From Thermincola carboxydiphila (GTDB lineage Bacteria; Bacillota; Thermincolia; Thermincolales; UBA2595): a stretch of 64,000 nucleotides of DNA. Below, in pieces: positions 57,058 through 64,000 of the stretch; position 1 is the stretch's first letter; the number at the start of each line of letters is the position of its first letter. Where the stretch lies: positions 62,001 to 126,000 of the forward strand of contig JAENYP010000006.1 in NCBI GenBank assembly GCA_016841725.1, written 5' to 3'. The notes beneath the pieces are model-generated. The model made no database searches and was not told the DNA's origin. It was given only the letters and a program-made list of their open reading frames with translations. A program made the position numbers and the translations under genes.

Positions 57058-57798
57058 ATGATAAAAGTTGAACAGATCAGTAAGTCATTTAAGGATACAC
57101 AGATATTGCATGACATATCTTTTGAAATCAAAAAGGGAGATTTCGTTGCGGTTATGGGACCTTCCGGTTCCGGTAAGTCAACACTTCTCTACAGTATCAG
57201 CGGAATGGATAGCATTAGTGACGGCAGGGTATTGTTTGAAGAAATAAACATATCCGAAATGCAGGAGGATGAATTATCCGGATTCCGGCTGACCAAAATG
57301 GGATTCGTATTTCAGAATGCACAGATGTTAAAGAATCTTTCTGTCTTTGATAATATTACCTTGCCCGGTCTTGTAGCCAAAAAACAATCGGCAGATGACA
57401 TCAGGAAACGTGCATCGGGATTAATGAAGCGGATGGAAATTGAAGGAATCGAAGAGCGTGATATCCGGGAAGTTTCTGGCGGACAGTTACAACGGGCTTC
57501 CATTTGCCGCGCCATGATCAATAACCCTGAAATTCTGTTTTTGGATGAACCGACAGGAGCTCTAAATTCCGGCGCCACGGATCAGGTATTGGCAATCCTG
57601 GAAGATTTGAATCGTGATGGAATGACCATAATGACTGTTACCCATGATCAGCGTGTCGCTGCCAAAGCAAGGAAAGTAATTTATATCAGGGATGGACAGA
57701 TTGCTGCCAGTAAGGAATTCTCGGTATGTGCAGATCGTGAAAGGGAACTGGATGAATGGTTAAAAGGATTTCTGGTATTTGATTCTGTATCAAATTAA
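57058..57798 (+). CDS. MacB/LolD-type ABC ATPase
   Basis: A 246-residue ATPase: Walker A GPSGSGKST, signature VSGGQLQRASICRA, Walker B EILFLDEPTGALNS, switch MTVTHDQRVA. The start follows AAGGAG and is 11 bases beyond the permease stop. It is the energy subunit of the FtsX-type permease. Confidence 0.93.
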   Translation: MIKVEQISKSFKDTQILHDISFEIKKGDFVAVMGPSGSGKSTLLYSISGMDSISDGRVLFEEINISEMQEDELSGFRLTKMGFVFQNAQMLKNLSVFDNITLPGLVAKKQSADDIRKRASGLMKRMEIEGIEERDIREVSGGQLQRASICRAMINNPEILFLDEPTGALNSGATDQVLAILEDLNRDGMTIMTVTHDQRVAAKARKVIYIRDGQIAASKEFSVCADRERELDEWLKGFLVFDSVSN

Positions 57799-57801
57799 AA
57801 T

Positions 57802-57946
57802 GTGCCAACAAAGATAGTCGTCATTGATGGAAAGTGCTATAGTCTCAGGAAGAGTGGATAAGACACTTGCGCCGAAAGATAATATTTCGAGAGCATAGGT
57901 TGCAGTGATAACTAAAAAGCTATTGCAAAAATGCGATTTGATATAG
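57802..57946 (+). pseudogene. scrap of an SLH surface-protein gene
   Basis: The first 42 bases code VPTKIVVIDGKCYS, matching the pre-SLH VPTKITVVNGRYYA of the fourth SLH protein. The sequence then jumps to GRVDKTLAPKDNISRA, a stop (TAG near 57896), and VAVITKKLLQKCDLI with the native stop. More than 150 codons between the two parts are deleted. The remaining 57947-58099 shows no gene. Confidence 0.75.
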
Positions 57947-58099
57947 ACTAAAGTGTGAAAAAATAATAATAAGATTTTACCACCTAATTTCAAAGTGGGT
58001 TTTATGTTCCCACAGACTGATGTTTGAGGGAACTTTTATGGGTGCGCCCTGAAAATTAGATGAAATTGGCTGCGTTTGATGGAATATCTAATATTATGG

Positions 58100-58105
58100 T
58101 ATAAT
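58100..58105 (+). promoter_or_regulatory. -10 box of helicase gene
   Basis: TATAAT lies about 50 bases before the chosen start. It makes an ATG at 58112 almost coincident with the transcription start, which supports the later ATG. Confidence 0.5.
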
Positions 58106-58156
58106 TAGCCGATGACAAATATGATGGCAGACACTGTTAAAGGAGACACAAAATTA

Positions 58157-59395
58157 ATGTTATTTAAAGAATTGAAAATTATTGCTCCTATCCTGGAGGC
58201 CCTGGAAAAAGAAGGGTACACCGAACCTACCCCGATTCAGGAACAGGCTATTCCTGTTATACTTGACAAAAGAGACCTGATCGGATTAGCCCAGACCGGG
58301 ACCGGTAAGACAGCCGCTTTTGCTGTTCCCATTCTGCAGATTCTCGAGGCTGGGTCTAAAGACGACCACGGGAGGCGCGCTATTAAAGCGCTGATACTGA
58401 CTCCAACCCGGGAACTGGCCATACAGATTGGTGAGAGCTTTACGGCGTATGGCAGGCATCTTGGTCTACGGCATACTGTTATTTTTGGCGGAGTATCGCA
58501 AGTATTGCAGACCGGCGCTTTAAAGAAAGGTGTTGACATCCTTATTGCCACACCGGGCAGGTTGCTTGACCTGATGAATCAGAAATATATTAACCTGCAT
58601 CATATCAAGCTATTCGTGCTTGATGAAGCTGACCGCATGTTGGATATGGGATTCTCCCATGATGTTAAAAAAGTAGTTGCCCACTTGCCGGAGAGAAGGC
58701 AAACCATACTATTCTCCGCCACTATGCCTCCGGAAATTGCTAAACTGGCTGGGGATATTTTAGAAAATCCGGTCAGGGTAGCTGTAACGCCCACCTCATC
58801 TACGGTAGACGCTATTGAGCAAACCGTATATTTTGTGGGGAAAAAGGATAAGAAACAGCTGCTGGTACACCTGCTCAAAAACAGAGCTGTTGTCTCCGCA
58901 TTAGTATTTACCCGCACCAAGCATGGCGCCGACAAGGTAACCAGAAACCTGGTTAAAGCCGGGGTACAGGCCGAGGCTATTCACGGCAATAAATCACAGA
59001 CGGCCAGGCAGCGGGCTTTGACAAAATTTAAAAACAGGGAGACCAGGGTTCTGGTGGCGACAGATATCGCGGCTAGGGGCATTGATATCGAAGAATTGTC
59101 TCATGTAATAAATTACGATTTGCCTAATGTGCCGGAAACGTATGTTCACCGCATTGGGAGAACCGGCAGGGCCGGTCTGGCCGGGGTGGCGCTTTCTTTT
59201 TGTGATCAGGAAGAAAAGGCGTATCTCAAGGACATCCAGAAGCTTATTGCCAAGCCAATACCGGTAATCGAGGATCACCCCTACCCCCTAAGTGAAGATT
59301 CGCTAATGCCCTCCAGGGATATTCCCCCGCAAGCGGCTGTGCGCCAAACCGGGAAAATCGGATATTTTAGGAGAAGCGGAAAAAAGATTAAATAG
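58157..59395 (+). CDS. DEAD-box ATP-dependent RNA helicase (RhlE-like)
   Basis: A 412-residue RNA helicase. Motifs in order: Q motif ([14 protein letters not shown]), I AQTGTGKT, Ia PTREL, Ib [38 protein letters not shown] and [12 protein letters not shown]. The C-terminal tail is short and basic ([11 protein letters not shown]). The ATG at 58157 follows AAAGGAGA; an ATG at 58112 would add 15 weakly supported residues. Likely role is RNA remodelling. Confidence 0.93.
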   Translation: MLFKELKIIAPILEALEKEGYTEPTPIQEQAIPVILDKRDLIGLAQTGTGKTAAFAVPILQILEAGSKDDHGRRAIKALILTPTRELAIQIGESFTAYGRHLGLRHTVIFGGVSQVLQTGALKKGVDILIATPGRLLDLMNQKYINLHHIKLFVLDEADRMLDMGFSHDVKKVVAHLPERRQTILFSATMPPEIAKLAGDILENPVRVAVTPTSSTVDAIEQTVYFVGKKDKKQLLVHLLKNRAVVSALVFTRTKHGADKVTRNLVKAGVQAEAIHGNKSQTARQRALTKFKNRETRVLVATDIAARGIDIEELSHVINYDLPNVPETYVHRIGRTGRAGLAGVALSFCDQEEKAYLKDIQKLIAKPIPVIEDHPYPLSEDSLMPSRDIPPQAAVRQTGKIGYFRRSGKKIK

Positions 59396-59407
59396 GGAAG
59401 GTAAAAC

Positions 59408-61342
59408 ATGTTGGCTAAACAATTATACATTACAGAAAAACCATCTGTGGCTAATGGCTTTGCAAACGTGTTAGGTTTAGAAATATCTAAATCTGATCGG
59501 GGAAGGGGCTATGCGGAAAATAATCAAGTGATTATTAGCTGGTGTTTTGGCCATCTTGTGACAATGGCATACCCTGAAGCCTACAATCCAGCCTATAAGT
59601 CATGGCGAGTGGAGCATCTGCCGATCATTCCCCAAGAATATAAATATATAGTCATTGATAATGCAGGCACAAAAAAACAGTTTGAAGTGATAAAGCAGCT
59701 GATGAACCGTCATGATGTGGATATGATTTACTCTTGTACAGATAGCGGGCGAGAGGGTGAGTATATCTTCCGCTTAGTTTATCAATTAAGTGGAACGAAC
59801 AAACCTGCCAAAAGGGTGTGGATATCTTCCCAGACTGATGAAGCAGTAAAAAAGGGTATCGATGAAGCAAAAGATATCAGAGAGTACGATTCCCTATCCC
59901 AAGCAGCCTATTGCCGAGCTAAAGAGGATTGGCTCTTTGGCATGAATTTCAGCAGGATTTACACCTGTAAGTATGGCAAGGATTTATCAGCCCGTTTCAA
60001 AGAGAATAAGCGGTCGGTAATTGCCATCGGCCGAGTGATGACCTGTGTCCTGGGCTTAGTGGTGGAGCGGGAATTGGAAATCAGAAACTTTGTGCCTAAG
60101 GTTCATTATGGGGTTGTGGCCGAATTTCTTTCTTGCGAGAGTTGTATTTCCTATAAGGGTAAATGGCAGCCCAAGAAAAAAAGGGGGCCAGACCCAACAG
60201 AAGAACCTGAAAGCGAAGAAAAGTATCTCAGCCAAGAGGATGCACAAGAAATCATCGAAAGACTGAAGGGACAGGAGGCTGCAGTAAAAAAAGTAGAGGT
60301 TAAGGTAAAGAAGGAACAACCACCCCTGCTTTTTAATCTGGCCGAACTGCAATCGGAAGTTAATAAAAAATTCAAACTACCTGTAGATAAAACCTTGGAG
60401 ATCGCTCAGAGCCTCTATGAGAAAAAGTTGATTTCTTACCCTAGAACCGACAGCCGGGTACTGTCATCTGATATTATTAAAGAAATCCCGAAAGTCCTTA
60501 ATGGTTTGGCTGCTAATGCCGTGTTTAAGGACTTTGTGCTAAGGATTAAGGATTTTGGCAAGCTTGCTATTAATAAATCCACCAAAAGGTTTGTTAATGA
60601 CAACAAGGTGACTGACCACTATGCTATCATCCCCACCTATGTGACGACTGATATTTCCAGGCTCGATGTAAATAGCCGGAATGTCTATAGCCTAATTGTG
60701 AAAAGGTTTCTTGCTATTTTCTACCCGCAGGCGGAGTATAATACCGTGAAGGTAGAGACGGAAATTACAGGAGAAATTTTTGTAACCAATTCCAAAACCA
60801 TGAAAGAGCCAGGCTGGAAAGAGGTCTATGAAGTTACGCCTGCAAAAAACGGAGAGGTGATTTCCACTTCACCTCTGCATTTGCTCATTAAAAAGGAAAA
60901 GTGTGCTGTAACGGCCTTTGATTTAGAACAGAAGGAAACGAAGCCACCTTCCCGCTTTTCCGATGCCTCCTTGGTGCTAACCATGGAAAAAGCGGGGAAG
61001 TATATCGAAAACGAAGAGCTTAGAGAGCAGATCAAGACATGTGGTATAGGGACTTCAGCCACACGTTCCGGGATTATTAAAAAGCTTAAGGATATTGGCT
61101 ATATTAGAATTAATCCTAAGACTCAGGTTGTTTCACCTGAGCCCAAAGGGGAAGCGATTGTTGATTTTGTTCGCTTATCAGCAAAGGAACTGTTGAATCC
61201 TATCCTGACTGCAAGTTGGGAAAAGGGCTTGTTCATGATTCAAAATAACGAGACTACAAGGGAAGTTTTTGAAGAGAAGTTGAACAGCTACATTACTCGA
61301 ACCATTGAAAAGGTGAAGAAGAATAGAGGGGAACTAAGGTAA
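59408..61342 (+). CDS. topB: DNA topoisomerase III
   Basis: A 644-residue type IA topoisomerase. The Toprim domain has YITEKPSVA and the DSGREGEYI acidic motif. The active-site tyrosine is in SYPRTDSR (about Y344). The C-terminal part lacks zinc fingers, as in many Firmicutes TopB. The gene starts 12 bases after the helicase, so the two are probably cotranscribed. Its size fits the family but it may be a mobile-element-type copy. Confidence 0.9.
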   Translation: MLAKQLYITEKPSVANGFANVLGLEISKSDRGRGYAENNQVIISWCFGHLVTMAYPEAYNPAYKSWRVEHLPIIPQEYKYIVIDNAGTKKQFEVIKQLMNRHDVDMIYSCTDSGREGEYIFRLVYQLSGTNKPAKRVWISSQTDEAVKKGIDEAKDIREYDSLSQAAYCRAKEDWLFGMNFSRIYTCKYGKDLSARFKENKRSVIAIGRVMTCVLGLVVERELEIRNFVPKVHYGVVAEFLSCESCISYKGKWQPKKKRGPDPTEEPESEEKYLSQEDAQEIIERLKGQEAAVKKVEVKVKKEQPPLLFNLAELQSEVNKKFKLPVDKTLEIAQSLYEKKLISYPRTDSRVLSSDIIKEIPKVLNGLAANAVFKDFVLRIKDFGKLAINKSTKRFVNDNKVTDHYAIIPTYVTTDISRLDVNSRNVYSLIVKRFLAIFYPQAEYNTVKVETEITGEIFVTNSKTMKEPGWKEVYEVTPAKNGEVISTSPLHLLIKKEKCAVTAFDLEQKETKPPSRFSDASLVLTMEKAGKYIENEELREQIKTCGIGTSATRSGIIKKLKDIGYIRINPKTQVVSPEPKGEAIVDFVRLSAKELLNPILTASWEKGLFMIQNNETTREVFEEKLNSYITRTIEKVKKNRGELR

Positions 61343-61395
61343 GGGTGACAAATATTGGGGAATTGGGATTGCTTCGATTTGATAAGCAGGTGATA

Positions 61396-61464
61396 ATGAT
61401 GGCGATTAATTATCAGCAGTGTCCAAAATGTGGGAGGAAATTGGTAAATAAAAGCGAAATATAA
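61396..61464 (+). pseudogene. zinc-ribbon fragment
   Basis: A 22-codon frame coding YQQCPKCGRKLVNKSEI ends in TAA. Past the stop, in another frame, IYCKF continues like a second zinc knuckle. It is probably a decayed small zinc-ribbon protein between topB and the cas operon. No CRISPR repeats are present in 61343-61524. Confidence 0.35.
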
Positions 61465-61524
61465 TATTTATTGTAAGTTTGTAAAACTATGGTCTGGAAA
61501 ACGAATTAGAAGGGTTGACAATCA

Positions 61525-63696
61525 ATGAAATATTATGCCCACTCGGCTGATAATCCCGAAAAACCATGGCAAACTATAGTTGAGCATTTGGAGAAAACTG
61601 CTAATATGGCAGGAGAGTTTGCTGCAGAATTTAATGCTGAAGAGTTTGGCTACGTATGTGGGATGCTGCATGATTTAGGAAAGTATTCAACAAAATTTCA
61701 ACAAAAACTGCAAGGGGCTATTTTAAGTGTTGATCATTCTACGGCGGGAGCGCAGGAAGCTGTGAATCTGTATGGCGAAGCCCTGGGTAAACTTCTGGCT
61801 TATTGTATAGCTGGCCATCATAGTGGGTTATCTGATTATGGTACTGCGGCATCTACCGAAGGAACTCTATTTGCTAGGCTTAACAAGATAATAGAGGATT
61901 ATAGTGCATATAAAAATGAATTAAATTTGGTTTCAGCTAAAACGCTGCTTAACTTGCCAATTAAACCCATTGATGAATATCAGGGCTTTACATTGGCTTT
62001 TTTTATTAAGATGATTTATTCTTGCTTAGTAGATGCTGACTTTATTGATACTGAGAGTTATATGTCTGATACCTTAAAACCTCGCGGAAATAATACTTCA
62101 ATTTCTCAATTAAACGATGTATTTAATAAGTTTTTATCGGATATGACCTTTAATAAAACGAAAATCAATATTAAGCGCAAAGAAATCTTGGAGCGGTGTT
62201 TAAGTATGGCTAAATCAGCCACTGGATTGTATTCGCTTACTGTCCCGACTGGAGGAGGAAAGACATACTCTTCTCTTGCATTTGCATTAAATCATTCAAT
62301 ATCAAATAATCTTAAAAAAATTATTTATGTAATACCGTATACCAGCATTATTGAACAAAATGCAAAGGTGTTTAAAGATGCTTTAGGTGATGAAAACGTT
62401 TTAGAGCATCACAGCAATTATCAGTTTGACAACAAGGATTTCGAGGATATTCAGGCTATTAACGAAAAATTGAAGTTTGCATCGGAAAATTGGGATATTC
62501 CAATTGTGGTTACAACAAATGTCCAATTCTTTGAGTCTTTATTTTCGAACAGAAGCTCGAAATGTAGAAAAATTCATAACGTGGCAAAAAGTGTTATTAT
62601 ATTTGATGAAGCCCAAATGCTGCCTATTCAGTTTTTGAAACCATGTCTTTTAGCGGTGTCTGAGCTTGTAAAGAATTATGGCTCTACTGCTGTCCTTTGT
62701 ACGGCTACACAACCCTCAATAAATGAATTACTTCCTTCTTCTGTTAAGTCAATAGAAATAATGGATAATCCAAAGCAACTATATGATGATTTTAAAAAAG
62801 TAAAAGCTGTTAAAAAAGGTGAGATGGATGACGACACTCTTGCCGGTGAAATCAACAGACTTGAACAGGTGCTTTGCATCGTAAATACAAGAAAGCATGC
62901 AAAAGAGATTTACAACAAATTAAAAGGCAATGTCTTTCACCTTAGTACTTTGATGTGTCCGGTTCACAGGCAAGAGACACTTGCAGAAATTAGACAACGT
63001 CTAAAAGATAAACAGCCATGTAAAGTTGTATCTACACAACTTATTGAAGCGGGTGTTGATATTGATTTTCCAGTGGTTTATCGTTCTATCGCCGGTATTG
63101 ATTCTATAGTACAATCTGCGGGCAGATGTAACCGTGAAGGCCGTTTACCGACAGGAAATGTCTTTGTATTTAAACCTGTTTCAGAATATGCCAAAATTAA
63201 AGGCTATTTAGAAAGAACTGCCAAGGTTGCGGATATGGTATTTAGAAGATATGATGATCCAATCTCTTTAGATGCCATTGACTATTATTTTAAGATGTTG
63301 TTTGACGTTGAGGGAGAACAAGCCATAGATAAAAAAGATATTATAGCCTGCTTTGAACAAAAAAGTAGTCAGTTGGAATTTAATTTTCAAACAGCAGCAG
63401 AGAGATTTAAACTAATTGAAAGCAACACATACTCTATTGTAATTCCTTATAATGAAGCTGCTAAAAAGTTGTTGAACGAAGCGCAATTCAGCCCATATCC
63501 GCGTGGTGCAGCAAGGAAACTGCAGCCGTATACTATATCGGTTTACGAATATGAATTCAAAACACTGCTCAAAAATGCTGCATTAAAAACAATTAACGAT
63601 AATTTTACTGTTCTCGATATTTTTGAAAAAAATTATGACCAAAGTACCGGTCTTATTATACCAAAAGATACCTATGGTGAAGCTATATTCGCATAG
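61525..63696 (+). CDS. cas3: CRISPR-associated helicase/nuclease Cas3 (type I-C)
   Basis: A 723-residue fused nuclease-helicase. The HD nuclease domain is at about residues 1-180 (MLHDLGKYSTKFQQ, VDHSTAGAQEA, CIAGHHSGLSDYG). The helicase has Walker A PTGGGKTYSS, IIFDEAQML as the DEAH-equivalent, LCTATQPS, and VSTQLIEAGVDIDFP with QSAGRCNREG. It degrades DNA marked by Cascade. The start follows AGAAGGG. The next gene is cas5c, which fits the I-C order cas3-cas5-cas8c-cas7. Confidence 0.94.
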   Translation: MKYYAHSADNPEKPWQTIVEHLEKTANMAGEFAAEFNAEEFGYVCGMLHDLGKYSTKFQQKLQGAILSVDHSTAGAQEAVNLYGEALGKLLAYCIAGHHSGLSDYGTAASTEGTLFARLNKIIEDYSAYKNELNLVSAKTLLNLPIKPIDEYQGFTLAFFIKMIYSCLVDADFIDTESYMSDTLKPRGNNTSISQLNDVFNKFLSDMTFNKTKINIKRKEILERCLSMAKSATGLYSLTVPTGGGKTYSSLAFALNHSISNNLKKIIYVIPYTSIIEQNAKVFKDALGDENVLEHHSNYQFDNKDFEDIQAINEKLKFASENWDIPIVVTTNVQFFESLFSNRSSKCRKIHNVAKSVIIFDEAQMLPIQFLKPCLLAVSELVKNYGSTAVLCTATQPSINELLPSSVKSIEIMDNPKQLYDDFKKVKAVKKGEMDDDTLAGEINRLEQVLCIVNTRKHAKEIYNKLKGNVFHLSTLMCPVHRQETLAEIRQRLKDKQPCKVVSTQLIEAGVDIDFPVVYRSIAGIDSIVQSAGRCNREGRLPTGNVFVFKPVSEYAKIKGYLERTAKVADMVFRRYDDPISLDAIDYYFKMLFDVEGEQAIDKKDIIACFEQKSSQLEFNFQTAAERFKLIESNTYSIVIPYNEAAKKLLNEAQFSPYPRGAARKLQPYTISVYEYEFKTLLKNAALKTINDNFTVLDIFEKNYDQSTGLIIPKDTYGEAIFA

Positions 63697-63714
63697 GGGA
63701 AAGGAGGGTGAGAG

Positions 63715-64000
63715 ATGGGATACGGAATTAAATTTAAGGTGTATGGAGATTATGCTTGTTTTACAAGGCCTGAAATGAAGGTTGAACGTGTCAGCTATGA
63801 TGTTATCACTCCGTCAGCCGCAAGAGGAATTATTGAAGCAATATACTGGAAACCGGCAATAAGATGGGTTATAGACAGAATTCATGTTATCAACGAAATC
63901 AAATTTACGAATGTAAGGCGGAATGAAGTTAGCCAAAAGATTTCAAGTAGTAATGTAAAAAAAGTTATGAATGGTGGCAATTCAGAGTTATATCAAATAG
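63715..64000 (+). CDS. cas5c: Cas5c (Cas5d) crRNA-processing protein, partial
   Basis: The first 95 codons of a Cas5 protein of type I-C; the window ends inside the gene. Visible are [46 protein letters not shown] and [11 protein letters not shown], all typical of Cas5c, which cleaves pre-crRNA in this subtype. The ATG follows AAAGGAGGG, 18 bases after cas3. Confidence 0.93.
   Translation, partial: MGYGIKFKVYGDYACFTRPEMKVERVSYDVITPSAARGIIEAIYWKPAIRWVIDRIHVINEIKFTNVRRNEVSQKISSSNVKKVMNGGNSELYQI

Noticed and set aside
61343-61524. CRISPR leader or repeats between topB and cas3
   Set aside because: No repeated units of 25-40 bases are present.

Overview
The window is chromosomal DNA from a low-to-moderate GC Gram-positive anaerobe, most likely a Clostridia member of the Peptococcaceae type. 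The evidence is strong GGAGG ribosome binding sites throughout, S-layer homology (SLH) surface proteins, a BlaI/BlaR1 pair, a Tat-dependent FeS/NrfD membrane redox module, and an octaheme c-type cytochrome lipoprotein. Species cannot be fixed from sequence alone.

Layout. 1-9.3 kb: a large SLH surface protein, then a two-component system (kinase before regulator) followed by an ABC-2 type exporter. 9.3-16.4 kb: a gene graveyard in which intact small genes (methyltransferase, AraC/GyrI regulator, Imm5-like immunity protein, YefM/RelE-type toxin-antitoxin, TetR) sit among broken pieces of an Imm5 gene, an antitoxin, a TnpB, an SLH protein, an ABC permease and an AraC regulator. Some scraps match genes elsewhere in the window. 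16.7-20 kb: a rifampicin phosphotransferase-type enzyme facing a cupin gene. 20-32.3 kb: what appears to be a tandemly duplicated unit [MalT-like LuxR regulator - two-hairpin element - DUF2442 gene - GLUG/SLH surface protein], one copy partly decayed and the other split by a roughly 0.8 kb inserted scrap. 32.5-37.3 kb: a fourth giant SLH protein.

37.5-48 kb: a flavoprotein reductase, a membrane-protein fragment, then a 7-TM NarX-like kinase and NarL-like regulator ahead of an operon for a Tat-exported 4Fe-4S protein, an NrfD quinol-interacting membrane subunit, a membrane-anchored monoheme cytochrome and a small membrane protein. A convergent octaheme cytochrome lipoprotein follows. No molybdopterin catalytic subunit is present, so the set reads as a route moving electrons from quinol to the cell exterior (inference).

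48-58 kb: an L,D-transpeptidase, BlaI/BlaR1 with clear operators, and a TetR-controlled locus with a 5'-truncated MFS gene, an FtsX-type permease and its ATPase, followed by another SLH scrap. 58-64 kb: a DEAD-box helicase, topoisomerase III, and the start of a type I-C CRISPR-Cas operon (cas3, partial cas5c) that runs off the right edge. No CRISPR array lies in the window.
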